From the NCBI GenBank assembly GCA_037045265.1, contig JBAOHV010000025.1:186001-250000 (forward strand): a DNA stretch of 64,000 nt, in the 5' to 3' direction. This document shows positions 45,361 through 54,664 of the stretch, piece by piece. The translations under genes and the position numbers were made by a program. The DNA comes from JBAOHV01 sp037045265. Lineage in GTDB: Bacteria > Actinomycetota > Acidimicrobiia > Acidimicrobiales > Microtrichaceae. The notes under the pieces are model-generated. The model worked only from the letters and a program-made list of their open reading frames with translations, was not told the DNA's origin and did not search any database. The first letter of the stretch is position 1; each line of letters starts with the position of its first letter.

Positions 45361-46935
45361 GTGATGGGTGTGACATCGAGCGCCGCTCACGACCAGGTTC
45401 CCCGGCGAGGTCGCCGCCGCCGTGCGGTATTGGCCGTGTCGGTCTCGTCAGCGGTAGTCGGCTTCACGACCACCGCGATCACCGTGGGAACACGCGGCAT
45501 GGCACAGGAGCTGTCGCTGACAACCACCGAGCTGGGCTGGGTGGTCAACGCCTACCTGGTCGTCGCAGCAGCACTGGTGCTGGCCGGTGCCCGGCTGGGT
45601 GACGTGATCGGTCGGGTCCGCACGCTCGAGGTCGGGCTGATGGTGTTCGTGGGGGCCTCGCTGCTCGGAGTGGCGGCACCCGGGGTCGCGGCGATCATCG
45701 TTGCTCGCATGCTCCAGGGAGTCGGAGCCGCTCTGATCCTGCCGGCAGGCATCGAGGTGATCGCCGAATACGCACGTGACCCAGCCGAGGTGAACGAGTT
45801 CCGCTGGCGCGGCCTTGCCTACGCATGCTCCTTCGCGGTCGGGCCCCTGTTCGGCGGCCTGCTGACGGACTTGTTCTCCTGGCGTTGGGTGTTCGTCGTG
45901 GCAGGTGTCGCGGGATTCGTCGGTTGGTTGTCCGTTCGTCCCCTGCATCACCACCCGGGCCGCGGCTCGCACCGCCCGACCGACGACTTCCTGGGCGCGG
46001 TGATGGCCGCAGCGCTCGTCGGCCTGGTGATCGTGCTGGCAGAGCGACTAGCGGTCTGGCGCCTCGTTTCGCTCGAGTTCCTCGCCGGTGTCGCTCTGGT
46101 CCTGCTGTTGTCGCTGGCGCTGTTCCTCCACGAGCGCCGGGCCGAGCACCCGCTGCTGCACCGTCAGGTGATCGAGGACCGTCGCGTGCTCGGGGCCAAC
46201 GTGGCCGGGCTCGGTGCCTCGATCGGAATGGTCAGCCTGTTGTACTTCTTCAACCTGTTCGCCCAGTCAGCGGCGTCGTTCAGCGGGGGTGTCGTAGCGG
46301 TTCTGGCAGCGCTGGCACCCTTCGTGACGTCCATGCTGCTGTGCGCCGTGCTTGCTCACCGACTCGGCGTCAGGTTCGGCCCGACCGGTCCTGTCGTAGC
46401 CGGCTTCATCCTGATGATCGTCGGTTTCGGCTGGCTGAGCCGGGTCACCGTGCAGACGGTCGAGACGGAGCTCTGGGTTGCCCTGGCGGTCGCCGGGGTC
46501 GGCGCGGGCATCACGAACGCGAGCCTCACCGGAGCAGCAGTGCTCGGGCTTCCCGCAGGGCGTATCAACGAGGCTGCCGGCTGGAACGGGGTGGCCCGGT
46601 TCCTGGGCTCGGCGATCGCGCTGGCGGTGGGGACCACGACGTTCCTGTCGGTCTACGGTGAAGGTGGCGCGCACCCGGAGTCGGCGTACACGTCGGGCGA
46701 CGTGTTCGACGCGGCGGTCGAGACCCTGCGTCACGACCTGTCCGGACCCCTCCGCGCAGTCACCGACGCCGAGACGGCGCAGCGGTTCGCCCGCACCATG
46801 GGTGCCACTGCGGTGATGCTCACGGCAATCGCGCTGGCGGCGTGCGTGCTCCTGTGGGGTTCGGCGGCACACCGGTCGCACGAGCCGGGTCCGGGGCAGG
46901 TCAGTCGCCGTTCTGCCACGCGGGGCCGGATGTGA
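45361..46935 (+). CDS. MFS drug-efflux-type transporter (DHA2-like, about 14 helices)
   Basis: A 524-residue integral membrane protein. LGWVVNAYLVVAAALVLAG and ARLGDVIGRVRTLEVG match the helix 1-3 region and the MFS motif A loop of drug:H+ antiporters of the 14-helix family. MLQGVGAALILPAGIEVI is the helix 4 region, and about 14 hydrophobic segments can be counted. Substrate unknown. GTG 45361 or ATG 45364 may be the start. The 3' end overlaps the convergent 46901 gene by 35 bases, unless an unnoticed indel alters the tail. Confidence 0.82.
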   Translation: MMGVTSSAAHDQVPRRGRRRRAVLAVSVSSAVVGFTTTAITVGTRGMAQELSLTTTELGWVVNAYLVVAAALVLAGARLGDVIGRVRTLEVGLMVFVGASLLGVAAPGVAAIIVARMLQGVGAALILPAGIEVIAEYARDPAEVNEFRWRGLAYACSFAVGPLFGGLLTDLFSWRWVFVVAGVAGFVGWLSVRPLHHHPGRGSHRPTDDFLGAVMAAALVGLVIVLAERLAVWRLVSLEFLAGVALVLLLSLALFLHERRAEHPLLHRQVIEDRRVLGANVAGLGASIGMVSLLYFFNLFAQSAASFSGGVVAVLAALAPFVTSMLLCAVLAHRLGVRFGPTGPVVAGFILMIVGFGWLSRVTVQTVETELWVALAVAGVGAGITNASLTGAAVLGLPAGRINEAAGWNGVARFLGSAIALAVGTTTFLSVYGEGGAHPESAYTSGDVFDAAVETLRHDLSGPLRAVTDAETAQRFARTMGATAVMLTAIALAACVLLWGSAAHRSHEPGPGQVSRRSATRGRM

Positions 46936-47785
46936 CCTGGATCTCGGTGGGGTCCTTGACCCCGAACACGCTCCACAGCGTGGTTGAAGCGATCTGTGCG
47001 GCATCCTCCGGGCGGCTCTTCACGAGGTAGTCGGCGAACTCGGTGTGGCGGGGCTTGCCCCATTGGACCCAGTAGTTGCCGCAGTCGTCGTCGCAGCTCT
47101 CGGGCCCGAACCAGCCGGCAGCGATCAGCCCCGCCTGCTCATCGGGCGACAGGCGCTGACGGTTGCTCAGGTGGCGGTCACCGGAGACCTCGCCGCGCAG
47201 CGGTGTGCCGTCGTGGGTGACGAACTGGACGTAGCGGCCGGTGGCCGCGAGGTCGAACACCAGGTAGGTGTGCCCCTCTCGGATCGCCCGGCGGATCCAG
47301 CCGGCGATCTGGAGCTTCAGCAGGTCCTGGTCCGTCGAGTAGATCTCGAGCTGTTCGTCGGCCAGGAGGGCGGGTGGACGGCTCTGGGCGGGGCTGCCCG
47401 GGATGTGGGACTGCGGATCGACGCTGAGCGCGAGCGCCCCGAACTCGCGATCGAGCTCTGCGGTGTAGTCGAACAGCTCGCGCCTTGTTCCGTCGGGGAA
47501 GCGGACGAACGGGACGACGATCATCTCGATGCCGTCGGACGGCTCGGTGACGAGTCCCGGGCTCACCGTTGGGAACACCCAGCCGCGCACCACCTCGCCG
47601 TCGTCGCTGCGTGACTCGACCTCCAGGTCGAGCGGCTCACCGAAGTGCTCGATCACGAAGTCCTCGACATCGGCCGCGTCGACGCTCGCGGGTACCTCGA
47701 GCCAGTCCTCCGCCACCTCGCCGCGCGAGCCGACCTCTCGTGCGACCACCCTGATGTCGATGCCGACGAAGCTCACCGAGTCCAT
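46901..47785 (-). CDS. Uncharacterised actinobacterial protein, TY-Chap-like C-terminal region
   Basis: A soluble, acidic protein of 294 residues with no signal peptide. The middle has a helical ALLADEQLEIYSTDQDLLKL segment. The C-terminal half (GRYVQFVTHDGTPLRGEVSG, RQRLSPDEQAGLIAAGWFGP, NYWVQWGKPRHTEFADYLV) has the pattern of proteins I loosely associate with TY-Chap or YbjN-like chaperone-type domains. This is weak. I use the ATG at 47785, which has GGAGG eight bases upstream, instead of the upstream ATG at 47806, which has none. Isolated gene; no functional prediction. Confidence 0.55.
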   Translation of the reverse strand: MDSVSFVGIDIRVVAREVGSRGEVAEDWLEVPASVDAADVEDFVIEHFGEPLDLEVESRSDDGEVVRGWVFPTVSPGLVTEPSDGIEMIVVPFVRFPDGTRRELFDYTAELDREFGALALSVDPQSHIPGSPAQSRPPALLADEQLEIYSTDQDLLKLQIAGWIRRAIREGHTYLVFDLAATGRYVQFVTHDGTPLRGEVSGDRHLSNRQRLSPDEQAGLIAAGWFGPESCDDDCGNYWVQWGKPRHTEFADYLVKSRPEDAAQIASTTLWSVFGVKDPTEIQVTSGPAWQNGD

Positions 47786-47911
47786 CCCACATACCTCCCC
47801 AGCCATGCAGCCGCGATTTTGCCACGCGTGCTCTTCCCGGTGTCGTGGAAAGAGGCGTCATGTAGGTTCCCGTTGAGGCGAGCAGGCAGAGCCTGATCAG
47901 GGGGAGTCGGC

Positions 47912-49133
47912 ATGGGTGATCCGTCGTGGAGTGGTCGGTGGTGGCGGAGCCGCTGGTGTCGCAGCCGGTCGGTGGCGGGGGTGCTGGCGTTCGTGGTTCC
48001 GGCCACAGCACTGCTCGCTTCATGCGCGCCGCCGCCGGACCCCGTCGATCCGGCACCGCCCGGTCCGCCGACCATCGAGGCGTTCAGTGCAGGTGGTGCC
48101 CGACAGGCCGCGCCGGTGGTCGCGACCTACAGGTGGCGCGTCGATGACCCCAACGGAGACCGGCTCACCTGTCGGGTGGACATCGGCGCTGACGGCACCT
48201 ACGAACACCGGATCGAGCCCTGCCGCAACGCCGACTCGGTGCTCGCGGAGTTCGACGAACCCGGGGTTCACCGAGCCGTGCTCGAGGTGAGCGACGGGTA
48301 CTCGGTCCCCGTGACAGCCGAAGCATCGCTCAGCGTGGCCCCTGGGCCGGACGAGCCCTACGACATCACGCTGAGACTCGACCCGTCGATGCGCGCCGAG
48401 TTCCGCTACGCGTTCGAGGCGGCCGCCGAGAGATGGGAGCGGGTCCTGGTCGCCGGAGCTCCCGACGCCCGGTTGGACCTGCCCCAGGGTCTGTTCGGAT
48501 GGGTGCCCGGATTCTCCGGTCGGGTCGACGATGTCCTGATCGACGCCCGCGGCGGCGTCATCGACGGCCCGGGGAAGGTCCTCGGCCAGGCCGGCGGGTT
48601 GCTGGTACGCCAGCCTGACTGGCAGCCGTACTGGGGGATCATGAACTTCGACGAGGCCGACCTGGACGTGTTGCACTCAGAGGGCCGTCTGGATCAGGTG
48701 ATCCTCCACGAGATGGGTCACGTGCTGGGGCTGGGGGCCAACTGGCTGTTCACCGGCATGGTCCAGGACCTGCTCGTCGATCCCGCCTACAGCGGAAGCG
48801 CCGGGGTCGCCGCTTTCCAGGAGCTCGGCGGCGACCGGTGGGTACCCCTGGAGAACGGCGGCGGCCTGGGCACTGCCGTGGGTCATTGGCGTGAGTCCGT
48901 GTTCGGCGACGAGCTGATGACCGGCTACCTGGGATCCCGACCCGTCGTGATGAGTCGCGTGACTGTCGCGGCGCTGGCCGACCTGGGCTACGGCGTCGAC
49001 CTCTCTGCCGCCGATCCGTACACGCTGGCGAGCGCGCCCGCTCTGACGTTCGCGCCCACCTGCCCCGGGGCTGCACTCCGATCCCCTGCCCGCATACCCC
49101 GACGGGCTCCCTGTCGACCTCGCGGGCACCTGA
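47912..49133 (+). CDS. Leishmanolysin (M8)-like metalloprotease lipoprotein, frame broken near 49067-49074
   Basis: Signal and lipobox (VVPATALLASC) are followed by an Ig/PKD-like domain (about residues 60-150: VVATYRWRVDDPNGDRLTC to VHRAVLEVSDGYSV) and a zinc protease domain with ILHEMGHVLGLGANW, then LGTAVGHWRESVFGDELMTG. This spacing, with His in GHWRESVF as the third ligand and a downstream Met turn, is typical of bacterial leishmanolysin-like enzymes. The printed frame ends in an Arg/Pro-rich tail at 49192. One GC added at GGGGCT gives PGALHSDPLPAYPDGLP and a stop at 49133, which I prefer. ATG 47912 has GGGGGAG upstream. It is probably a surface peptidase. Confidence 0.8.
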
Positions 49134-49252
49134 CCGGACCGTCGTCCTCGTCGAGATCGACTCGCGTTTGGCCGCATCGCGGGCCCGTGTGACCCCTAAG
49201 GTGCATCTCGGCTTCACATCCGTGGTGCTCGAAGATAAGCAAGGGGTTCAAC

Positions 49253-50545
49253 ATGCGAAGAGTGCAGTTGGCGCGAGGGGTGCTGGTCATCGGTGCGTTC
49301 GCCCTGCTCGCTGGTGCGTGCAGCAGCGAGGACGCGGCAGACGAGAGCACCACCACGATCGAGGCGTCAGACGGCGCAGCCGACCGAGGCAACGTCGACG
49401 GTGCGCTGAAGCTGGGTGCGATGGTGCCCCAGACCGGCGACCTGAACACGATCGTCAAGTCGCTCGAGGAGCCGGTCAAGATGGCCATCGACGAGATCAA
49501 CGCCGCCGACGGCGTACTCGGTCAGCAGGTCGAGTTGGTCGTCGGTGACGACGGCAGCAGCCCGACGGTCGCCGAGGCGACGTACGCGAAGCTCGTCAAC
49601 ACCGACAAGGTCGACGCGATCATCGGCCCAGCCCCATCGGGTGTGGCTTCCAAGCTGGCCGAGAAGATCGGCACCGACATGGTGCCGACGTGCTCGGGGT
49701 CCACCACCGCCGCCAACCTCGAAGGCGTCGCCGACGGGTACTTCTTCCGTACCGCTCCCGGCGACGACCTGCAGGGTCCTGCCCTGGCTGAGCTCATCGC
49801 CGGTGAGAACAACACCAAGGTGGCGATCCTCGCCCGCAACGACGACTACGGCAAGGGCTTCAGCGAGTCGCTCGAGACAGCGCTGACCGACGAGTCGGGC
49901 GTCGAGGTCACCGAGGTGGTCCTCTACAACCCGGAGTCGGGCTCGGGTTATGACGCGGATGTCGAGAAGGCCCTCGAGGGCTCTCCCGACGCGGTTGTGG
50001 TCCTGGGCTTCAACGATGACGGCGCGCAGGTCATCACTGCGATGATCGGCAAGGACGCCGGCCCGGACCAGATCAACGTCTACACCGTGGACGGCATGCA
50101 GGGATCGTCGTTCGCCAAGACCGTCGACCCGTCCGATCTGTCCAAGGTCGCCGGTATCCGTGGCACGGCACCCAGCTCCAACCCCCAGGGCGTCGAGCAC
50201 CCGTTCACCGCGATGTTCGCGGCTACCGGGATCGACACGATCTTCTCGGCCTATTACTACGACTGCACCATCCTGATGGCACTTGCCGCTCAGGCGGGTG
50301 GCAGCGACGCTCCAGCTGACATCCAGGCGAACTTTGCCAAGAACCTCGAGGGCGAGAACGACTGCCAGAGCTACGCGGACTGCAAGGCCCTGCTCGAAGA
50401 GGGCAAGACCATCCACTACCGGGGTGCGTCATCGGCTTTCGAGAGCTGGAACGTGATGCAGCCGGGAACGGGTGTGTACGACGTGTGGGAGTACGACTCC
50501 AACGGCGAGGTGCAGACCGAGGATCAGCAGATCTCGATCCCCTGA
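49253..50545 (+). CDS. Liv-type ABC transporter substrate-binding lipoprotein
   Basis: A 430-residue protein. Lipobox in VIGAFALLAGAC, an acidic/Thr linker, then a type I periplasmic binding fold: ALKLGAMVPQTGDLNTIVK, KMAIDEINAADGVLG, AIIGPAPSGVASKLAEKIG and TKVAILARNDDYGKGFSESL are typical of LivJ/LivK and amide/urea-binding relatives. It presumably delivers its ligand to the LivHMGF complex encoded convergently just downstream. Ligand identity cannot be read from sequence. Catabolic islands of this kind often use such systems for small organic acids as well as amino acids. AAGGGG lies seven bases before the ATG. A bidirectional hairpin follows the stop. Confidence 0.85.
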   Translation: MRRVQLARGVLVIGAFALLAGACSSEDAADESTTTIEASDGAADRGNVDGALKLGAMVPQTGDLNTIVKSLEEPVKMAIDEINAADGVLGQQVELVVGDDGSSPTVAEATYAKLVNTDKVDAIIGPAPSGVASKLAEKIGTDMVPTCSGSTTAANLEGVADGYFFRTAPGDDLQGPALAELIAGENNTKVAILARNDDYGKGFSESLETALTDESGVEVTEVVLYNPESGSGYDADVEKALEGSPDAVVVLGFNDDGAQVITAMIGKDAGPDQINVYTVDGMQGSSFAKTVDPSDLSKVAGIRGTAPSSNPQGVEHPFTAMFAATGIDTIFSAYYYDCTILMALAAQAGGSDAPADIQANFAKNLEGENDCQSYADCKALLEEGKTIHYRGASSAFESWNVMQPGTGVYDVWEYDSNGEVQTEDQQISIP

Positions 50546-50560
50546 CATCGACCTGACGCA

Positions 50561-50606
50561 GAACGGCTCGAGGCCCGGGGTTCGATGCCCCGGGCCTCTG
50601 CCGTTC
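50561..50606. terminator. Strong bidirectional terminator between the binding protein gene and livF
   Basis: GAGGCCCGGGG (50570-50580) pairs perfectly with CCCCGGGCCTC (50588-50598) around a 7-base loop, and the flanking GAACGGC/GCCGTTC extend the stem. It lies 15 bases after the binding-protein stop and 17 bases beyond the livF stop on the other strand, so it can serve both convergent transcripts. Confidence 0.85.
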
Positions 50607-50622
50607 GCGGGGGTCGCGCCGA

Positions 50623-51363
50623 TCAGCGTGGACGGGCGAGAGAGCCCAGGTAGAGCTCGACCACGGTCGGATCGTCGAGGAGCTCCGCGCCGCGACCGGT
50701 GTGTGCCACGACCCCCTGGTCGAGCACGTACCCGCGGTCGCAGATCCGCAGTGCCTTGTGGGCGTTCTGCTCGACGATCAGGATCGACACGCCCTCCTCG
50801 TTGATCGCGGCGATTCGTTCGAAGACCTCGTCCTGCATCGCCGGGGAGAGCCCGGCGGACGGCTCGTCGAGCAGCAGCAGCGACGGCTCCATCATCAGCG
50901 CACGTCCCATGGCAAGCACCTGGCGTTGGCCACCCGAGAGCGACTCCGCCCGCTGGCTCCTGCGATCACCGAGCACAGGGAAGAGGGAGTAGATCTCCTC
51001 GCGCCTGGTGGCGAAGCGCTCGGGGCGCAGGAAGCCACCCATGCGCAGGTTCTCCTCGACGCTCAGCGTGCCAAAGACGTTGCGCACCTGGGGGACGTAG
51101 CCGACCCCCAGCCTGACCAGCTCGTGGCCGGCGGTGCCGGTGATCTCGTCACCTGCCAGGGTTACCGTTCCCGAGCGGATCGGGACCAGCCCGAACACCG
51201 CCTTGATGAGCGTCGACTTGCCGGCACCATTGGGTCCGATGATGCCGACCATCTCGGCGTCACCGACGTGCAGGGACGCGCCACGGAGGATGTCGACCCC
51301 CGGCACGTAGCCGGCGGCCAGGTCGTGGATCTCGACCAGGTTGGGCGCGCCGGGGGCGGTCAC
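50623..51363 (-). CDS. livF: Liv ABC transporter ATP-binding protein
   Basis: A 246-residue ATPase. GIIGPNGAGKSTLIKAVFG is Walker A, AESLSGGQRQVLAMGRALM the signature, and LLLLDEPSAGLSPAMQDEV Walker B, followed by ILIVEQNAHKALRICDRGYV with the switch region (LivF-type EQN in place of the usual His). Last gene of the livH-M-G-F operon, with ATGA overlap to livG. Confidence 0.93.
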   Translation of the reverse strand: MTAPGAPNLVEIHDLAAGYVPGVDILRGASLHVGDAEMVGIIGPNGAGKSTLIKAVFGLVPIRSGTVTLAGDEITGTAGHELVRLGVGYVPQVRNVFGTLSVEENLRMGGFLRPERFATRREEIYSLFPVLGDRRSQRAESLSGGQRQVLAMGRALMMEPSLLLLDEPSAGLSPAMQDEVFERIAAINEEGVSILIVEQNAHKALRICDRGYVLDQGVVAHTGRGAELLDDPTVVELYLGSLARPR

Positions 51364-52289
51364 TTCGGGTCCTCGTCGTGCAGGTGCTGCAGGTCGGACA
51401 GATCCAAGTCCTCCATCGCCTCCTCGATCGCGAGCGCTTCGGGTTCGGCCGCCACGGGATCCGCCGTCTCGTCGCTCACCGGTGTGTCGCGCGGCGCCCG
51501 TCGATCGTGGTCGCGAAGGTCAGCACTCGATCCGCCCAGGTAGGCGTCCACGACCCGTGGGTCGGCTGCGACCTGGCCCGGGGTCCCGGACGCGATGATC
51601 GTCCCCTCGGCCATGCACACGACCAGGTCCGATACGGCCGACACGACGTCCATGTCGTGTTCGACGAACAGGACCGTGATGCCTTCGCCGGGGAGCTCCG
51701 CGATCTTGTCGAGCAACGCCTGGCGAAGTGCGGGGTTCACCCCCGCCATCGGCTCGTCGAGCATCAACAGCGTTGGTGACGCCATGACCGCGCGGGCCAG
51801 GTCCAGCAGCTTGCGCTGGCCGCCCGAGAGGGTGCCAGCCAGGTCGTTGACCTTGGCGCCGAGCCCCACCCAGTCCACGAGCTCCCGGGCGCGCTCCTCG
51901 AGCGCTCGCTCCTGGGACCGCCATGACCACGGGAGCACGGCGCGGGTCAGTTGCTCGCCGCGTTGGTCCTGGGCGCCGAGGCGGACGTTGTCGACGACGC
52001 TCAGGCGCGGGAACACGCGGGCCGACTGGAACGTGCGCACCATGCCGGCGCGGGCGATCGCATAGGCCGGCCGACCCGAGAGGTCCTGCCCCTCGAAGGT
52101 CCAAGAGCCACCGTCGGAGCGTTCGAAGCCGGTCAGCACGTTGAAGAACGTCGTCTTGCCCGCGCCGTTGGGGCCGATCAGCGCGACGATCGAGCCGCGC
52201 CGGATCTCGAAGTGCTCCACGTCCACGGCGCGCACACCGCCGAAGGAGCGGTGCACGCCTTCGGCTCGGAGGATGACGTCAGTGGTCAC
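51360..52289 (-). CDS. livG: Liv ABC transporter ATP-binding protein with acidic C-terminal tail
   Basis: A 309-residue ATPase. ALIGPNGAGKTTFFNVLTGF, AGTLSGGQRKLLDLARAVM and LLMLDEPMAGVNPALRQALL are the Walker A, signature and Walker B regions, with FVEHDMDVV downstream. The conserved domain ends near residue 255 (VVDAYLGGSSADL). A further 50 or so residues are very acidic (LDLSDLQHLHDEDPK at the end) and not part of standard LivG. The GTG start (52289) overlaps the livM stop by 11 bases. Confidence 0.92.
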   Translation of the reverse strand: MTTDVILRAEGVHRSFGGVRAVDVEHFEIRRGSIVALIGPNGAGKTTFFNVLTGFERSDGGSWTFEGQDLSGRPAYAIARAGMVRTFQSARVFPRLSVVDNVRLGAQDQRGEQLTRAVLPWSWRSQERALEERARELVDWVGLGAKVNDLAGTLSGGQRKLLDLARAVMASPTLLMLDEPMAGVNPALRQALLDKIAELPGEGITVLFVEHDMDVVSAVSDLVVCMAEGTIIASGTPGQVAADPRVVDAYLGGSSADLRDHDRRAPRDTPVSDETADPVAAEPEALAIEEAMEDLDLSDLQHLHDEDPK

Positions 52290-53262
52290 CGATCTGTGCC
52301 TCCTCCTTGTTGCCCAGGAGTCCCTGGGGGCGGAAGACCAGCAGCAGGACGACGGCCACTCCGACCGCCACGTACCGGATGGCGCCAGTGTCGGTCGACT
52401 CCAGGAACCACCAGCCGTCGCGGCCGATCGCCTGGGTGAGCAGGTTGTTGAAGAGCGCGATGGCGAACCAGAACACCATGGCTCCCAGCGGCGGCCCGAA
52501 CACCGTGGCCACGCCGCCGAGGATGACGACCAGGTACCAGTTGAAGGTCGTCTGGGCGAGGAAGAAGTCCGGCTTCACGAACCCGCCGTCGAAGGTGAAC
52601 AGGATGCCGGCCATGCCGCCGATGACCGAGCCGATCACGAAGGCCTGGAGCTTCATAGCGAACACGTTCTTGCCGAGCGCCCGGGTCGCTTCCTCGTCCT
52701 CGCGGACGGCCTTGAGCAGCCGACCCCAGGGGCTGCGGGTCAGGGACCAGATCAGCGCGCAGGCGAGCGCTACGAGGGTCCAGCCGACGATCATCGTGAA
52801 CAGCGTGTTCTGGTTGTAGGTGAGCGAACCCCAGCCGTAGCGGCCCGGAGGGATCGGATTGATGGCGTAGAAGTCAGCCGCCACCCCTGTGATCCCGATC
52901 GGCCCGCCGGTGACGGACTGGGTGCGGCTGGAGTTGATGACCACGCGGACGATCTCGGCAACCGAGATCGTCGCGATGGCCAGGTAGTCGGCGCGCAGTC
53001 GCAGCGTGGGCATGCCCATGAGCAGGCCGAGCAGGCCGGCCGCCACGATGCCCACGGCTATGCCCACCCACAGCGATCCACCGTTGTCGACCACCACCGC
53101 CGCGCCGTAGGCGCCGACCATCGCCGAGGCGACGTGGCCGAAGTTCAACAGGCCGGCATAGCCGAACTGCAGGTTCAGGCCGATGGCGGCGAGCGCGTAG
53201 TACGCACCCTGCACTCCGAGTGCCTCGCGGATGCCGTCGATGAACGCCGCTCCCAGGTTCAT
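52279..53262 (-). CDS. livM: Liv ABC transporter permease, LivM family
   Basis: A 327-residue membrane protein with about nine helices. GLNLQFGYAGLLNFGHVA is the family signature, and LLKAVREDEEATRALGKNVF is the cytoplasmic EAA-like loop that contacts the ATPases. ATG at 53262 overlaps the livH stop (ATGA). Forms the membrane channel with LivH. Confidence 0.92.
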   Translation of the reverse strand: MNLGAAFIDGIREALGVQGAYYALAAIGLNLQFGYAGLLNFGHVASAMVGAYGAAVVVDNGGSLWVGIAVGIVAAGLLGLLMGMPTLRLRADYLAIATISVAEIVRVVINSSRTQSVTGGPIGITGVAADFYAINPIPPGRYGWGSLTYNQNTLFTMIVGWTLVALACALIWSLTRSPWGRLLKAVREDEEATRALGKNVFAMKLQAFVIGSVIGGMAGILFTFDGGFVKPDFFLAQTTFNWYLVVILGGVATVFGPPLGAMVFWFAIALFNNLLTQAIGRDGWWFLESTDTGAIRYVAVGVAVVLLLVFRPQGLLGNKEEAQIGDH

Positions 53263-54614
53263 GCGGTCCTCGCCCTGACTCCGAACACGCCCTGAGGTCT
53301 GATCAGCAGCACCGCGATGAGCGTCGCCAGCGCGACGACGATCTTCAGGTCGGCGTCGAGCCACAAGGTGGACAGGTCCGACACGATGCCGACGAACAGT
53401 CCTCCGAACATGGCCCCGAAGGTCGTGCCCAGACCACCCAGCAGCACCGCCGCGAACATGATCAGCAGCACCCGCTGGCCCATCGAGTAGCCGACGGCCT
53501 CGCTCGATCCGAGCATCACGCCTGCCAGACCGGCCATGGCGCCCGCCAGCGTCCACACGAGCAGCACGACTCGCTTGTCGTCGATGCCGGATGCGACCGA
53601 TAGGTCGCGGTTGTCCGAGACCGCCCGGATCGCGGTGCCGAGCCGTGCACGCTGCAGGAAGAGCCCGACCACGATCAGCGCGCCAGCGGCGACCACCGAG
53701 ATGACCAGGTCCTTGGGTCGCAGGGCGATCGGGCCGAGATGCATCGACGGCGCCTGCGCGGCGTACTGGGAGTACTGCTTGGTGCTCGATCCGAACACGG
53801 CGCTGAACAGGTAGCGGAACGCGAACGCCAGCCCGATCGAGACGACCATCTGTGACACGACGGGCATACCCCGGCGCCGTAGCGGACGGTAGATGCCCAG
53901 CTCGAACGACGCGCCGAACGCGCTGGTCGCGACGATCGCCCCCAGGGTCGCCAGAACCAGCGGAACGCCCAACCCGTCGGTCGGCGAGTTGAGGTACCAG
54001 GCCACGATCGCGCCGAACGCGATCAACTCGCCGTGTGCGAAGTTGGTCAACCCGGTCGTGCCGAAGATCAGTGAGAGCCCGACTGCTGCAAGGGCGATCA
54101 CCAGACCCAGGCGTATGCCGCTGGCCAACAGGCTGGCCACTCGTTCGGTGGTCGACGATCCGCTCCTCTCGGTCGTCGAGCCCTTGCTCTCGAGTCGGAA
54201 GATCACCGAACGGTCGCTGCCGTCGCGCACCCGCGGCGACAGCTCCGCCGGTGCTCCCTCGGCGATGACGACATCGTCGGGGAAGGTCGCTCGGTCGAGG
54301 GCGACGCCGTACTTGCCGGCGCCGGGGACCACGACCGCTGCCACACCGTCTGCATCCGACGTCGATCGGCCGATCTCGGCGCCGTCGAGCGACACGACCA
54401 GCTCGACGCCCTCGACCGGGGTGCGGTCATCGTCCACCGTCACCGTGGCCACGATCCGGGTGGACCCGGCGGTCGTGGTGGCCGTCGGGTCTGTCGTTGA
54501 CGGGGCCTCCTGGGCCGACACGGCACTGCCGAACCCGAACGTCGTGACCACGACCGCGAGCAACAGTGCTGACATCACGGCTGGTCGACTGACGGCGTGG
54601 GCCCGGTTCAGCAT
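53259..54614 (-). CDS. livH: Liv ABC transporter permease LivH with N-terminal signal peptide and extracytoplasmic Ig/CarboxypepD-like domain
   Basis: A 451-residue protein, about 160 residues longer than usual LivH. Residues 1-36 form a signal peptide (VMSALLLAVVVTTFGFGSAV, then a likely AQA/E-type cleavage). Residues 50-145 form a small beta-rich domain (IVATVTVDDDRTPVEGVELV, GRSTSDADGVAAVVVPGAGK) of the carboxypeptidase-regulatory or Ig type, exposed outside. A Ser/Thr-rich linker leads to the permease: LSLIFGTTGLTNFAHGELIA (family signature) and RAVSDNRDLSVASGIDDKRV (ATPase contact loop). First gene of the operon. The extra domain may contact the binding protein or sense a ligand (inference). 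No good ribosome-binding site is seen before ATG 54614. Confidence 0.85.
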   Translation of the reverse strand: MLNRAHAVSRPAVMSALLLAVVVTTFGFGSAVSAQEAPSTTDPTATTTAGSTRIVATVTVDDDRTPVEGVELVVSLDGAEIGRSTSDADGVAAVVVPGAGKYGVALDRATFPDDVVIAEGAPAELSPRVRDGSDRSVIFRLESKGSTTERSGSSTTERVASLLASGIRLGLVIALAAVGLSLIFGTTGLTNFAHGELIAFGAIVAWYLNSPTDGLGVPLVLATLGAIVATSAFGASFELGIYRPLRRRGMPVVSQMVVSIGLAFAFRYLFSAVFGSSTKQYSQYAAQAPSMHLGPIALRPKDLVISVVAAGALIVVGLFLQRARLGTAIRAVSDNRDLSVASGIDDKRVVLLVWTLAGAMAGLAGVMLGSSEAVGYSMGQRVLLIMFAAVLLGGLGTTFGAMFGGLFVGIVSDLSTLWLDADLKIVVALATLIAVLLIRPQGVFGVRARTA

Positions 54615-54664
54615 CGCGCCGCAGTGTAGGGAAGTCCGTTGCCGTGTGGTGGAAGACTGCGGCG

